A stretch of DNA of 64,000 nucleotides, taken from the NCBI RefSeq assembly GCF_005924265.1, contig NZ_VCLB01000010.1:62001-126000 (forward strand), in the 5' to 3' direction. The notes under the pieces are model-generated. The model made no database searches, was not told the origin of the DNA, and was given only the letters and a program-made list of their open reading frames with translations. Of this stretch, positions 19,110-28,849 are shown piece after piece. Made by a program: the position numbers and the translations under genes. The stretch comes from Martelella lutilitoris. GTDB taxonomy: Bacteria > Pseudomonadota > Alphaproteobacteria > Rhizobiales > Rhizobiaceae. Position 1 is the stretch's first letter. Each line of letters begins with the position of its first letter.

Positions 19110-19216
19110 CTAGCGCATCGGCCCGAAAACCGGAATCGATTTTCGGAGAGCACGATGCGCGGATTCAATAAGTTAGAGCGTCCTTTGTGCGTCCGAATGG
19201 ACGCACGGCGCTCTAG
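19110..19216. repeat. Dispersed rhizobial-type palindromic repeat (two hairpins)
   Basis: Two inverted repeats follow one another. The first pairs GCGCATCG (19113-19120) with CGATGCGC (19153-19160), with an inner CCGAAAA/TTTTCGG. The second pairs TAGAGCG (19174-19180) with CGCTCTA (19209-19215) and GTGCGTCC (19187-19194) with GGACGCAC (19199-19206) around a GAAT loop. This composition is familiar from intergenic elements in many Rhizobiales genomes. It sits between two convergent genes and its right end supplies the TAG stop of purH. Confidence 0.75.
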
Positions 19217-20829
19217 TGGCGGAAGGTGCGGGTGCCGGTGAACACCATGGCCACGCCGTTCGCATTGGCCGCGTCGATCACTTCCTGGTCGCGGATCGAG
19301 CCGCCGGGCTGGATCACGGCGGTGGCCCCTGCGGCAACGGCGGACAGAAGGCCGTCGGCAAAGGGGAAGAAGGCTTCCGAGGCAACCGCCGAACCGCGCG
19401 TCATCGGCTCCGGCCAGCCGGCAGCCTGTGCCGCGTCCTCGGCCTTCAGTGCGGCGATGCGGGCACTGTCGATGCGGCTCATCTGACCGGCGCCGATGCC
19501 GGCCGTCTGGCCGTCCTTGACGTAGACGATCGCGTTCGACTTCACATGCTTGGCAATGGCGAAGGCCATCTTCAGGTCTTCCAGCTCACGCTCGCTCGGC
19601 GCGCGCTCGGTGACGACCTTGAGTTCGATCTCGTCGATCATCGCGGTGTCGCGGCCCTGCACCAGGAAGCCGCCGGCGACGGTCTTGAAGTTCAGACCCT
19701 TGGCGCGCGGATCGGGCAGTCCGCCGGTGGTGAGCAAACGCAGGTTCTTCTTGGCGGCGATGATCGCCTTCGCCTCCTCATCGGCATCGGGCGCGATGAT
19801 GACTTCGGTGAAGAGCTTGACGATTTCGCTCGCCGTCTGGCTGTCCAGCGTCTGGTTCAGCGCGACGATGCCGCCGAAGGCCGACTGGTTATCGCAGGAA
19901 AGCGCGCGGCGATAGGCTTCCAGCAGCGTTTCCGCGCGGGCGACGCCGCAGGGATTGGCATGCTTGATGATGGCGCAGGCCGGAGAAATGTCCGGCGAGA
20001 ATTCCGCGACCAGCTCGAAGGCGGCGTCCGTATCGTTGATATTGTTGTAGGAAAGCTGCTTGCCCTGGTGCTGGACCGCATTGGCAACGCCCGGCCGCTT
20101 GTCGCCGGTCACATAGAAGGCGGCGGACTGATGCGGGTTTTCGCCGTAGCGCATCTCCTGGCGCAGCGTGCCGCCGAGCGTCAGGTGGCGCGGGTTTTCG
20201 ATGGCAAGCGCCTCGGCAAACCAGCCGGAGATCGCCGCATCATAGGCGGCCGTGCGGGCGTAGGCGCGCGCTGCCAGCTGCTGGCGCAGCGCATAGGGCA
20301 GGGTGCCGTTGCCGGCCTCGAGCGCCTCGGTGATCGCGCCATAATCTTCCGGATCGGTGGCGACGGCGACATAGGCATGGTTCTTGGCCGCTGCGCGGAT
20401 CATCGCCGGGCCGCCGATATCGATGTTCTCGACCGTGGTCGGATAGTCGCCGCCGGCCGCGCGGACGTCCTCGAAGGGGTAAAGGTTGATGACGGCGAGA
20501 TCGATGCTGTCAATGCCGTGCTCGCGCATGGCCGCCTGATGTTCCTCGTCGTCGCGGATGGCGAGAAGCCCGCCGTGAACCTTGGGGTGCAGCGTCTTCA
20601 CCCGCCCATCCATGATTTCCGGAAAGCCGGTCACCGCCGAGACGTCGGTGACCTGAAGTCCGGCTTCAGTCAGCGCCTTGTGGGTGCCGCCGGTGGAAAG
20701 CAGGCGCACGCCACGCGCGGCAAGGGCGCTGGCGAATTCGACGATGCCGCTCTTGTCGGAGACGGAAAGGAGCGCGGTTCTGATTTCGACGAGATCGGGA
20801 GCGGGAATTTTCTTCGAGGCGACGGCCAT
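19213..20829 (-). CDS. purH: Bifunctional AICAR formyltransferase / IMP cyclohydrolase
   Basis: A 538-residue enzyme carrying out the last two steps of de novo purine synthesis. The N-terminal IMP cyclohydrolase (MGS-like) domain shows [15 protein letters not shown] and [11 protein letters not shown]; the C-terminal formyltransferase domain shows [18 protein letters not shown] and the ending [11 protein letters not shown]. Length is standard. AAGGA lies 9 bp before the ATG. The stop codon TAG lies inside the terminal stem of the dispersed repeat. The neighbouring heparinase-like, rsmB and htpX genes on the same strand form a conserved rhizobial neighbourhood. Confidence 0.96.
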   Translation of the reverse strand: MAVASKKIPAPDLVEIRTALLSVSDKSGIVEFASALAARGVRLLSTGGTHKALTEAGLQVTDVSAVTGFPEIMDGRVKTLHPKVHGGLLAIRDDEEHQAAMREHGIDSIDLAVINLYPFEDVRAAGGDYPTTVENIDIGGPAMIRAAAKNHAYVAVATDPEDYGAITEALEAGNGTLPYALRQQLAARAYARTAAYDAAISGWFAEALAIENPRHLTLGGTLRQEMRYGENPHQSAAFYVTGDKRPGVANAVQHQGKQLSYNNINDTDAAFELVAEFSPDISPACAIIKHANPCGVARAETLLEAYRRALSCDNQSAFGGIVALNQTLDSQTASEIVKLFTEVIIAPDADEEAKAIIAAKKNLRLLTTGGLPDPRAKGLNFKTVAGGFLVQGRDTAMIDEIELKVVTERAPSERELEDLKMAFAIAKHVKSNAIVYVKDGQTAGIGAGQMSRIDSARIAALKAEDAAQAAGWPEPMTRGSAVASEAFFPFADGLLSAVAAGATAVIQPGGSIRDQEVIDAANANGVAMVFTGTRTFRH

Positions 20830-20959
20830 GGCAAGGTCCTTCAGGCAAACGCGTTTTCAGCCGGCAAGAAGCCGCGGCTGCAAGCGCAAGGCAACAACTC
20901 ATCTGCAAGGTTGGTTGCGGATGGCCCGCTCTAGCACGCCTTCGGTAAATGTGAAACCG

Positions 20960-22690
20960 TCAGCTGAGCCGGTTGAGCCGCCAGCGGATATCGGGCCGAT
21001 CGCCGATGGTCCAGGCAATCACGATCTGGCGGGACGCGGTCTTTCCCGCGCTTGCCGCGAAGAACACGCCGTCCTCCAGCACCGGCGCGCAACCGGGTGC
21101 TGAAAACAGCCAGCTTTCATTGTCGTGCGCGGTCATGAAGATGGTGTCGTCGTCCTCCTGCATCGTCCAGATAGCAGGGTGAAGATGGAACCGGGCGATG
21201 GCGACGGTCTCGTCGCCCTCCGCCGGCAGGGCGCCGTTCTTGCCGCGAAAGCCGTCGCTCCCGGTAATCTCGGTTCCGTCCGGCGAAAGCGTGAGCGTGC
21301 GCTCCAGCATGAGGCCGTATCGCGCAAGATAGCCGTCATGGCGCATGATCAGGCGATCATGGCCGTTCTCGTCCATATCGCGCTCATGGGTCACCTGTCG
21401 GATGCCGCCGGCGGCGACCGGACCGAGGAAGGCCGAGCGGGAAAAGCGCATGGCCGAGCTGTCGTCAATGGAAACGGCGGAATGGGCGGCGGTTGTCCGC
21501 GCCAAGCGGATCGTCGCCTCATCGGCCGCGAGCGGCACGCCGGTATTGACGATGAACCGGTTCTGCCCGGCCGACATCTCGAACGAAAGAGCGCCGGCAT
21601 GGGCGGTCTTCGACAGATGGACGGAAAGCGGCCTGCCGGTATCGGCGATCAGCGTCGTCCGGCCCGCTTGCAACCGGTCGAAGCCCGAATGCGGCAGGGC
21701 CCTGAACACGGATCCGCCGGTCTCGTCATAGCGCAGCAGCGCGGAAAGCGCCGTGCCCGGCACCAGGCCGGTGCCGTTGAACAGGGCAAGGTCGCCGTCG
21801 CGGTGGCGGAAGAAATTGACTGCGGCATAGGCGCGGTCAATGCTGGCGACGAGCCGCTTCGGCAGGGTCTGGTCGAGGTTGATATAGGTCTGGCGCAGCG
21901 GCAGAAGGCGGAGCAGCAGGCTCACCAGCGCGTCCGGACTGCGGGAGATATGACCGCCATCGGGAAGGATCTGCTTTTCCAGCTCGTCATCGAGCCGGCG
22001 CGCGGCCTCACGCTTGCGATGGTCGGACATGTCGAGGCTGATGGCCGCCATGGCAAGGGCGGTCGCGGTCTGCAGGCGCACCGCGTCGCGCGGAAGCGTC
22101 GCGTAACGGCGCCTGAGAATGCGCTCGTGCCGGGCGATCTGGTCGACGAAGCGGCGATAGAAGCCGGTGTCAGCCCCCTTGAGGATCACGGTCGAGTGGC
22201 AAAGCCAGGCGTTAAGCCGCCGCACCGCGATCTCGGTCTCCCAGCTTGTGCCTTTTGCAGAGCGGTGGCGGCGCATGAAACTCAACACGGCAGCGCGCGC
22301 GAAGATATTGGCCTCCTCGCCGCGCCGCGTACGCAGGTGGCGGAGCCATGAAAAGCCGGCCAGCTCCCGCTCGAAGGCGAGGCTTGGCATTTCGAAGGAA
22401 AAGGGCGGACGACCGTTGGTCTCGAGCACCGCGCCGGCGAGCGCGAAACGGCCCGCCAGCAGGTCTTCGCCTTCAAGCGGGTCGGCGATCCTGAGATCGG
22501 TGGGGGCGACGAGAAGCCTCGAAGCGCGGCGGCCGGACAGGAAGCCCGGCAATGGCGGCGTCGCCGAGCGCACCAGACGAGAGGAGCGGACAAACGCTTC
22601 CCGACAGTATAGGGACGCAAAACGCCCGATTTCCGGAACCGGAAGGCCCAAAGGTGCACCCTGCCTGTTGTTCGTTACGCGTCGATGCAT
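20960..22690 (-). CDS. Heparinase II/III family protein
   Basis: A protein of about 576 residues with an alpha-toroid N-terminal half (helical, including SWETEIAVRRLNAWLCHS) and a beta-rich C-terminal heparinase II/III-like half with LFNGTGL, LIADTG and AHSAVSIDDSSAMRF. Members are polysaccharide lyases or related proteins; in rhizobia this one is a conserved neighbour of rsmB and purH and its substrate is unknown. No signal peptide is evident. The start is uncertain: I use ATG 22690, but an open frame reaches 22777. Confidence 0.8.
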   Translation of the reverse strand: MHRRVTNNRQGAPLGLPVPEIGRFASLYCREAFVRSSRLVRSATPPLPGFLSGRRASRLLVAPTDLRIADPLEGEDLLAGRFALAGAVLETNGRPPFSFEMPSLAFERELAGFSWLRHLRTRRGEEANIFARAAVLSFMRRHRSAKGTSWETEIAVRRLNAWLCHSTVILKGADTGFYRRFVDQIARHERILRRRYATLPRDAVRLQTATALAMAAISLDMSDHRKREAARRLDDELEKQILPDGGHISRSPDALVSLLLRLLPLRQTYINLDQTLPKRLVASIDRAYAAVNFFRHRDGDLALFNGTGLVPGTALSALLRYDETGGSVFRALPHSGFDRLQAGRTTLIADTGRPLSVHLSKTAHAGALSFEMSAGQNRFIVNTGVPLAADEATIRLARTTAAHSAVSIDDSSAMRFSRSAFLGPVAAGGIRQVTHERDMDENGHDRLIMRHDGYLARYGLMLERTLTLSPDGTEITGSDGFRGKNGALPAEGDETVAIARFHLHPAIWTMQEDDDTIFMTAHDNESWLFSAPGCAPVLEDGVFFAASAGKTASRQIVIAWTIGDRPDIRWRLNRLS

Positions 22691-22787
22691 TTCCAGCCAA
22701 ATTTCCGGTCTAGCCGGATAGGTTGAATGCTTTGTTAACGCGCGAAGACATTGTTTTTGTTGACAGCCGGAATGCACGATTACGCTG

Positions 22788-22816
22788 CCTATTTCAAGAA
22801 CTTGGCATGAAATAGG
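22788..22816 (-). terminator. Hairpin just downstream of rsmB
   Basis: A perfect 9-bp inverted repeat, CCTATTTCA at 22788-22796 and TGAAATAGG at 22808-22816, with an 11-nt loop, starting 2 bp after the rsmB stop. It has no clear T tract, so it may be a weak terminator, an mRNA-end stabiliser or a protein site for the following heparinase-like gene. Confidence 0.35.
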
Positions 22817-22818
22817 TG

Positions 22819-24195
22819 TCAGAGCCGCCTGATCGCCGCCGCGTAGAAACCGTCAAGGCCGGTGGCGCCGTCAAGGCTGTCGGCGGGCGTGGTGCGCATG
22901 GCGCCTTTGCCGTCGAGGAGGTGGGCAAGCGGACGGACAGCCTCTGGCGTGAACGCCGCCAGCGCCGCATATGGGCGTTCGGCAAGCAGCCGGGCGACAT
23001 TCGCCTCGCCCTCCAGAGGGTCGAGCGAGCAGTTGGAAAAGATCACGAGCCCGCCCGGGCGCACCATGGCAAGGGCGCGTTCCAGCATCGCATACTGCAC
23101 TTCCGCCAGCTTCTCGATGTCGGAGAAATCCTTGGTCCACAAGACGTCCGGGTGTCGCCGCACCGTGCCGGTGGAAGAACAGGGCGCATCGAGAAGGGCC
23201 GCGTCGAACAGGCTTTCGGGGTCGAATTCCATCATGTCGGCGCAGATGGTCTCGGCTGAAAGCTTCAGCCGCGCTAGGTTCTGTTCGAGCCGTTTCAGCC
23301 GGCTTTTCGAGCGTTCCAGTGCCGTCACCTCGGCGCCTTGGCAAACGAGTTGCGCCGTCTTGCCACCGGGCGCGGCGCAAAGGTCGATCACGCGCTTTCC
23401 CGAAAGATCGCCGAAGAGGCGTGCCGGAATGGCGGCGGCGGCATCCTGCACCCACCATTCGCCGTCATCGAAACCATCCATCGCCGTCACCGCGCCGGAG
23501 GGCTTGTCGAGGCGGATCGTTCCGGTTGACAGCACCGTGCCGCCAAGCTTCTCGGCCCAGCCCTTCGGGTCCGATTTAACCGAGATGTCGATGCTCGGCG
23601 GCGAAAGCTGCGCGCGACCGATGGCGAAGGCTCTCTCCGCTCCATAGATTTCGACCAGTCGATCCCGGAACCAGTCGGGGATTGGCGAGACGGTTTCCAG
23701 TTCGCCGAGCGTCTTGTCCTTGCGCCGCGAAAGCCGTCTCAAAACCGCGTTGACGAGGCCGGCGAAGCGCCTGTTGCGCGGATCGGCATTGGCCTGTTCG
23801 ACGGCGATATCGACGGCGGAGTGATCGGGAATGTCGAGATAGAGGATCTGGGCCGCGGCGATCGTCAGCACATGGGCGAGCGCGCGGGCGCCGGATGGCA
23901 ACGGACGCTCGAGAAGTCGCGTGATCGCGGCATCGAGCATCGGCTTGTGGCGCAGCGACGTCAGCACGAGCGCCCGGCAAAGCGACTGATCGGCGGCAGA
24001 AAGGCTGCGATAGGCGCCGTTGCCGTGCTCATTGTCGAGCATGCCGTCCAGCGGCGTCTTCCGGTCGACAACGGCGGCGAGGATTTTCGTGGCTGCCGCG
24101 CGCGGGGCGTAGCCCGGCTTCTTTTCCGGCGCGGGGGAGGCGGCGTCTTTCGGACGGGCCTTGTTCCGGCCCGCCCGTTTCATGTCATCATTCAA
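22819..24195 (-). CDS. rsmB: 16S rRNA (cytosine-967-C5)-methyltransferase
   Basis: A 458-residue protein with an N-terminal NusB-like RNA-binding domain (from [20 protein letters not shown] to about residue 190) and a C-terminal Rossmann SAM-dependent domain. Motifs are [13 protein letters not shown] (motif I), [16 protein letters not shown] with the release Cys, and [13 protein letters not shown] with the catalytic Cys. It modifies C967 of 16S rRNA. The residues preceding the NusB domain are a Lys/Pro-rich tail. It overlaps the htpX stop by 4 bp (ATGA), so the two are co-translated. Confidence 0.92.
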   Translation of the reverse strand: MNDDMKRAGRNKARPKDAASPAPEKKPGYAPRAAATKILAAVVDRKTPLDGMLDNEHGNGAYRSLSAADQSLCRALVLTSLRHKPMLDAAITRLLERPLPSGARALAHVLTIAAAQILYLDIPDHSAVDIAVEQANADPRNRRFAGLVNAVLRRLSRRKDKTLGELETVSPIPDWFRDRLVEIYGAERAFAIGRAQLSPPSIDISVKSDPKGWAEKLGGTVLSTGTIRLDKPSGAVTAMDGFDDGEWWVQDAAAAIPARLFGDLSGKRVIDLCAAPGGKTAQLVCQGAEVTALERSKSRLKRLEQNLARLKLSAETICADMMEFDPESLFDAALLDAPCSSTGTVRRHPDVLWTKDFSDIEKLAEVQYAMLERALAMVRPGGLVIFSNCSLDPLEGEANVARLLAERPYAALAAFTPEAVRPLAHLLDGKGAMRTTPADSLDGATGLDGFYAAAIRRL

Positions 24196-25151
24196 TTCCA
24201 GGGACCTTTTTGGGGCGGCTCGCCGCCATTGTTGCGGCCGGTTTCGGGCACCGAGCGCGATCTGCGGGTCGCCTTAGCAGGCTCGGGCGCTGCCGTCGAG
24301 GTCCGGCCCATGCGGGCGGCCTGTTCGCGAAGCGCGGCGATGCGGTTTTCCGTGTTCGGGTGGGTGGAGAACAGATTGTCCATGTTCTGGCCCGAGAGCG
24401 GATTGATGATGAACATATGCGCGGTTGCCGGATTGCGCTCGGCCCGTTCATTGTGGATCACCTCGTTGCCGTGGGCAATTTTCTTGAGCGCCGAGGCGAG
24501 CCAAAGCGGATTGCCGCAGACCTCGCCGCCACGCTTGTCGGCGGAATATTCCCGCGTGCGGCTGACGGCCATCTGCACCAGCGCCGCGGCCAGGGGGGCC
24601 ACGATCATGGCGACCAGCACGCCGACGAACCCGAAGGGGTTGTTGTTGTCGCGCGAACCGCCGAAGAAGAAGGCGAAGTTGCCGAGCATGGAGATTGCGC
24701 CGGCGAGCGTCGCCGTGATCGTCATGGTCAGCGTGTCGCGATGCTGCACGTGGGCGAGCTCATGGGCCATGACGCCGGCCAGTTCCTCGCGCGAGAGCAT
24801 CTTGAGGATGCCGGTCGAGGCGGCGACGGCGGCGTTTTGCGGGTTGCGGCCTGTGGCGAAGGCGTTGGGCTGCGGATTGTCGTAGAGATAGACCTTGGGC
24901 ATGGGCAGGCCGGCGCGCTCAGAGAGTTCGCGCACGAGATTGTAATATTCCGGCGCGGTCGAAGCGTCGACTTCCCGCGCGCCATACATGCGCAGCACCA
25001 TCTTGTCTGAATTCCAGTAGGAAAACATATTCATGCCGGCAGCAATCATCAGGGCGATCATCATGCCGCCGCGGCCGCCGATCATGAAGCCGATCGCCAT
25101 GAACAGCGCCGTCATGAAGGCAATCAGCATGGCAGTGCGAACGAGGTTCAT
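24192..25151 (-). CDS. htpX: Membrane zinc metalloprotease HtpX
   Basis: A 319-residue M48B protease for quality control of inner-membrane proteins. Two N-terminal transmembrane segments (about 7-24 and 30-45), the zinc site HELAH (His130, Glu131, His134) and a second pair of hydrophobic segments near residues 145-195 are visible. Its C-terminal tail after about residue 285 is Arg/Ser/Pro-rich. The upstream region contains CCCCATTTA, resembling a heat-shock sigma-32 -10 element, but the -35 is not convincing. Confidence 0.94.
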   Translation of the reverse strand: MNLVRTAMLIAFMTALFMAIGFMIGGRGGMMIALMIAAGMNMFSYWNSDKMVLRMYGAREVDASTAPEYYNLVRELSERAGLPMPKVYLYDNPQPNAFATGRNPQNAAVAASTGILKMLSREELAGVMAHELAHVQHRDTLTMTITATLAGAISMLGNFAFFFGGSRDNNNPFGFVGVLVAMIVAPLAAALVQMAVSRTREYSADKRGGEVCGNPLWLASALKKIAHGNEVIHNERAERNPATAHMFIINPLSGQNMDNLFSTHPNTENRIAALREQAARMGRTSTAAPEPAKATRRSRSVPETGRNNGGEPPQKGPWN

Positions 25152-25293
25152 TTCTCTGTCTCCGGGAGCGAAGGGACCTTAAACTTTCCGCAAAGTCCGC
25201 TTATATGCAGGACTGGACAATAAATGGGGCGGGGTTGATTGCATATCAATATTGCGCCGCTTCCGTTTGCAGGCATGGCAGGAAGAATGTGAC

Positions 25294-25593
25294 ATGAACG
25301 ACGACGAGACCGGCAAGACGCAAGCCAAAGCAGAAACCCGCAGCGAGGCAGCGCCCTCTGCGGCGGAACTGGCGGCGCTCACGGCGGGTTCTGAGTTGCC
25401 GGCGGTCGATCCCGAGGAAGAGCGCCGCGCCAACCTGCCGGAAGCGGCGAAGCGGGCGCTGGCCGAGGCGGAGGAGCGCCGCCGCGCGGCCGCCGCCGAA
25501 GCGCGTCCGGCAAAGGAACATGGCGGGCGCGGCGGGCTCGACCCGGCCCGCTATGGCGACTGGGAAATCAAGGGTCGCGCGATCGACTTCTGA
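25294..25593 (+). CDS. DUF1674 protein, SDHAF4-type succinate dehydrogenase assembly factor homologue
   Basis: A 99-residue protein, charged and Ala/Glu-rich, ending in GGRGGLDPARYGDWEIKGRA, the conserved C-terminal signature shared by DUF1674 proteins and mitochondrial SDHAF4/Sdh8. Eukaryotic SDHAF4 binds flavinylated SdhA and promotes complex II assembly; a similar bacterial role is inference. The start is ATG 25294 with GGAAG upstream. It is divergent from htpX across about 140 bp, which must hold both promoters. Confidence 0.82.
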   Translation: MNDDETGKTQAKAETRSEAAPSAAELAALTAGSELPAVDPEEERRANLPEAAKRALAEAEERRRAAAAEARPAKEHGGRGGLDPARYGDWEIKGRAIDF

Positions 25594-25647
25594 TATAGGT
25601 GATAATTCCTATTGATATCCTCTGTTTTGAGGAATAAATTCCTTTTT

Positions 25648-26106
25648 ATGAATCATTCTGTCCGCACACTCCTGACGGCGGTCCTTGTCGCCTGCCTGAT
25701 CGCGCCTGCCGCTGGCCGCGCAGAGGATATCTATGCCGGTCCGGTACGCGCCGAGATCGTGCGCGTGATCGACGGGGACACGATCGTCGTCGAGGCGCGA
25801 CCCTGGCCGGGGCAGATCGTGGAAACCTCGGTGAGGATCCGCGGCGTGGACACGCCGGAGCTCAGATCGTCCTGCGAGGCGGAACGTCAGGCGGCCTCGA
25901 TCGCCAAGGATTATGTCATTTCGCTTCTTCGTGCAGGCGAAACCGTCCAGCTCAGGCGGATCGCCGGCGACAAGTATTTCGGTCGCGTGGTCGCCGATGT
26001 GGCGCTGCCGGATGATCGCGACCTTTCCAGCCTGCTTCTCGAAGGCGGTTTTGCCGTTTCCTATGACGGCGGGCGCAAACCGGACTTCATCTGCCCCTCG
26101 TCCTGA
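25648..26106 (+). CDS. Secreted thermonuclease (SNase-like) family protein
   Basis: About 152 residues. A signal peptide, MNHSVRTLLTAVLVACLIA then PAAGRA, is followed by an SNase OB-fold: RVIDGDTIVVE, VRIRGVDTPELRS, GDKYFGRVVADV, LLLEGGFAV. The metal-site Asp residues (DGD, VDTPE) and catalytic Arg/Glu positions are kept, so nuclease activity in the periplasm or outside is likely. The start is ambiguous: TTG 25612 has AGGTGA upstream but would place twelve extra residues before the signal peptide, so I prefer ATG 25648. Confidence 0.83.
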   Translation: MNHSVRTLLTAVLVACLIAPAAGRAEDIYAGPVRAEIVRVIDGDTIVVEARPWPGQIVETSVRIRGVDTPELRSSCEAERQAASIAKDYVISLLRAGETVQLRRIAGDKYFGRVVADVALPDDRDLSSLLLEGGFAVSYDGGRKPDFICPSS

Positions 26107-26154
26107 GGACGATACTGTCGTAAAACCGGGTTTTCAAACGTCCCCGGAGTTTAC

Positions 26155-26790
26155 ATGACCCAATCCTTTGCCCCTGTCGTCACCGAGCAGGCTCACGCCG
26201 TTTCGGTGGCCGGCTTTACCGTCGAACTGCCGCTCGTCGCGATCAAGCCGGATCTCGCCATCTCGTTGATGATGGTGATCGATCTGGGCGTCCGCTTCGG
26301 CGAACATTGCGGCAAGGCCCTTGCGGACCGGCTGTCGCCGATGGAGCCCGATATCGTCGTCGGCGCGGCAACGCTCGGCATTCCGGTTGCCATCGAGGTG
26401 ACCCGCGCGCTCGGCCTCGACCGGTATGTCATCCTGCAGAAATCGCCCAAGGTGCATCTGGGCTCGGCGCTCGAGCAGAAGATCACCTCGATCACGTCAA
26501 AGGGCGAGCAGCGCCTGCTTCTCGATGACCGCGCCGTGCCGCTGCTCAAGGGCAGGCGGGTCGTGGTTGTCGATGATGTCGTCGCCTCCGGCTCGAGCCT
26601 GAGGGGATCGGTCGATCTGGTGCGAAAGGCCGGCGGCAATGTCGTCGGGCTCGGCGTGATCCTGACGGAGGGCCGGGAATGGGAGAGTGCGCTGGGGTCC
26701 GATGCCGCTCTGGTGCAAAGCCTTGCCCACATTCCGCAGTTCGGACCGGGCGAAAACGGCCGCTGGGTCGCACGGCCTGAAGGGCTTTAG
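26155..26790 (+). CDS. Phosphoribosyltransferase family protein (adenine PRTase-like)
   Basis: A 211-residue protein with the type I PRTase PRPP loop VVVVDDVVASGSSLRGS near residues 138-154 and the PP-loop region VVGAATLGIPVAIEV. These resemble adenine phosphoribosyltransferase and related purine-salvage or regulatory PRTases. The N-terminal hood differs from canonical Apt, so the base substrate is left open. GGAG lies 7 bp before the ATG. It shares direction with the nuclease gene 48 bp upstream. Confidence 0.8.
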   Translation: MTQSFAPVVTEQAHAVSVAGFTVELPLVAIKPDLAISLMMVIDLGVRFGEHCGKALADRLSPMEPDIVVGAATLGIPVAIEVTRALGLDRYVILQKSPKVHLGSALEQKITSITSKGEQRLLLDDRAVPLLKGRRVVVVDDVVASGSSLRGSVDLVRKAGGNVVGLGVILTEGREWESALGSDAALVQSLAHIPQFGPGENGRWVARPEGL

Positions 26791-26793
26791 GCC

Positions 26794-26824
26794 AAAAAAA
26801 GGCCGCACCGTTTCCGGCGCGGCC
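26794..26824 (-). terminator. Rho-independent terminator of the TRAP transporter operon
   Basis: Read leftward, GGCCGC-GCCGGAAACGGT-GCGGCC folds into a strong GC stem and is followed directly by seven T residues (the A run at 26794-26800). It is 27 bp beyond the dctM stop and between convergent genes. Confidence 0.85.
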
Positions 26825-26850
26825 AGCAGGTCTCTCACGGGCGGATAAGA

Positions 26851-28134
26851 CTATCCGCCATACATGAGGTTCGGGAGGAACAGGACGATGCCCGGCACGA
26901 ACAACAGCAGGCAGATGAGCGCGAAGACGGCGGCGATGAAGGGGAGCGATTCCTTCACATATTCCTCCACCTTGGTGTCGAGCAGGCTGCAGACGGTGAA
27001 CATCGCCACGCCAACAGGGGGCGTCATCGAGCCGAAGGTGACGATGGTCATCATCAGGATGCCGAAATGGACCGGATCGACGCCCGCCTTGACGACAACG
27101 GGCACGAGGATCGGCGTCAGCAGCAGCACCAGGATCGTGCTTTCGAAGAACAGCCCGGCAATGAACAGGCCGATCAGGATGACGGCGACGATCAACACCG
27201 GATTGGCGAGGCTTTCCAGCATGAAGCCGGCAACCGACTGCGGCACCTGCAGGAAGATGATGGCAAAGCCGACCATGCCCGACATCAGGATGATCAGCAT
27301 GATCAGGCCGATATCCGAGATGGCGTGGCCGAAGGCGCGCCTGATCGCCTCGAAGCTCATGACGCGGTGGGCGAAAACGCCGATCAGGATGGCATAGACG
27401 ACGGCAAAGGCGCCGACTTCCGACGGGGTGAAAAGCCCGCCGCGGATCGAGCCGATCAGAAGGACGGGAAAGAGCAGCGCCCACTTCGCGCCCCAGGCGG
27501 CAGAGCCCAGTTCGCGCGCCGTCGGCTTCCGCATTTCCTTCATGACATAACCGCGCTTGCGGGCAACCAGCCAGGCGGCGACCATCAGGAAGGTCATCAT
27601 CAGGATGCCGGGGATGATGCCGGCCATGAACAGGCGGCCGATCGAAACCTGGCCGACATAGCCATAGAGAATGAGACCGATCGATGGCGGAATGGTCGAG
27701 GTGATCAGCGAGGAAATCGCGATAACGGCGGAGGAATAGCCCTTGGAATAGCCGTTGGAGATCATTTGCGGCCCGAGAACGCGGGCCTCCATCGCCGCAT
27801 CGGCAACAGCCGAGCCGGACACGCCGCCCATGAGGGTCGACAGGATGATCGAAACCTGGGCAAGGCCGCCCGCCATCCAGCCGACCGCCACCTTGGAGAA
27901 GGTGAACAAGCGGTCGGTGATGCCGCTTTCGTTCATCAGGTGGCCGGCCAGCACGAAGAAGGGCACCGCCAGAAGCGGAAAGCTCTGGGAAACGGTGGCG
28001 ATCTTCTGCACGCCGATCGACACCGGCATGATGTCGGAGGTGAGGAAGAAGGTGAAGCCCGAAATGCCGATGGCGAAGGCAATGGGCGCGCCAAGCAGCA
28101 TCAGCGCAAAGAAGACAATACCGATAAGGGCCAT
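26851..28134 (-). CDS. TRAP transporter large permease (DctM family)
   Basis: A 427-residue membrane protein with about twelve hydrophobic segments, the Na+-coupled channel subunit of a tripartite ATP-independent periplasmic transporter. Typical DctM stretches are FFVLAGHLMNESGIT, GSAVADAAMEARVLGPQM and TPPVGVAMFTVCSL. It starts 5 bp after dctQ. With the linked mannonate dehydratase, the substrate is probably a sugar acid. Confidence 0.93.
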   Translation of the reverse strand: MALIGIVFFALMLLGAPIAFAIGISGFTFFLTSDIMPVSIGVQKIATVSQSFPLLAVPFFVLAGHLMNESGITDRLFTFSKVAVGWMAGGLAQVSIILSTLMGGVSGSAVADAAMEARVLGPQMISNGYSKGYSSAVIAISSLITSTIPPSIGLILYGYVGQVSIGRLFMAGIIPGILMMTFLMVAAWLVARKRGYVMKEMRKPTARELGSAAWGAKWALLFPVLLIGSIRGGLFTPSEVGAFAVVYAILIGVFAHRVMSFEAIRRAFGHAISDIGLIMLIILMSGMVGFAIIFLQVPQSVAGFMLESLANPVLIVAVILIGLFIAGLFFESTILVLLLTPILVPVVVKAGVDPVHFGILMMTIVTFGSMTPPVGVAMFTVCSLLDTKVEEYVKESLPFIAAVFALICLLLFVPGIVLFLPNLMYGG

Positions 28135-28139
28135 GGTGG

Positions 28140-28667
28140 TTACTCCGCCGCGCCGGTTTCGATGACCGCTTCTTCCTCGGCGGCGGTCCGGGTGAAGACG
28201 AGCATTCGCTCACCCTTCGCGCTTCGCCATGCCTGGACCAGATTGCCGATGATCGAGATCGTGAGCATGACGCAGCCGGCGGGAACGGCAATCGTGACCC
28301 AGGCATAGGAAAGACCCGAATCGCCGAACTGGCGTTCCTTGTTGAGCATGGTCAGATCATAGCCCTCGACCGCTAGAAGCAGCAGAAAGGAGACAAAAAG
28401 GACTGAAAGGGCAGTTTCAAGCGCGAGCCGGTAGCGATAGGGGAAGGGGCGGACGAGATAGTCCACGCCGAGATGCCCGCGTTCGCGCATGGCGCGGGTT
28501 GCGCCGATGAAGCACAGCCAGATGAACAGAAGCTGCGCCAGGTCGACCGACCAGATCAGCGGATGGCCGAAGAAGCGCATGGTCGCGGCGATGAACACCA
28601 GAAATGTGATCACGGCGAGCAGGATCGCGCCGGCGACGAATTCGATTTTTGCGAGGAAACCGGGCAT
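28140..28667 (-). CDS. TRAP transporter small permease (DctQ family)
   Basis: A 175-residue protein with four hydrophobic segments, the small membrane subunit that partners DctM. The motif LFIWLCFIGATRAMRERGHLG is diagnostic. I place the start at ATG 28667, which has GGAGG 8 bp upstream; a longer open form begins at 28697. A 182-bp gap separates it from the solute-binding protein gene. It contains the inverted repeat GCTCGC/GCGAGC (28722-28754) and may lower expression of the membrane genes relative to the binding protein. Confidence 0.9.
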   Translation of the reverse strand: MPGFLAKIEFVAGAILLAVITFLVFIAATMRFFGHPLIWSVDLAQLLFIWLCFIGATRAMRERGHLGVDYLVRPFPYRYRLALETALSVLFVSFLLLLAVEGYDLTMLNKERQFGDSGLSYAWVTIAVPAGCVMLTISIIGNLVQAWRSAKGERMLVFTRTAAEEEAVIETGAAE

Positions 28668-28849
28668 GGTGGCCCCTCCAGTCAGGGTTGGGAGCATTGA
28701 GGCCTTGGTCCGCCCTGAAATGCTCGCGCGCGGTTATTTTTCTATTTTGCGAGCGCTGCCGTCTTCGCGGCGCGCGCCGGCGTTTTCCGGACGGGCGGAC
28801 CGCGGGCGTGCCGCGATCCGTCAGAGGCGATGTGGGCCTTGAGGCCTTT

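Noticed and set aside
25152-25251. Heat-shock promoter for htpX
   Set aside because: CCCCATTTA resembles a sigma-32 -10, but no convincing CTTGAA-type -35 lies at the right distance; mentioned only in the htpX entry.
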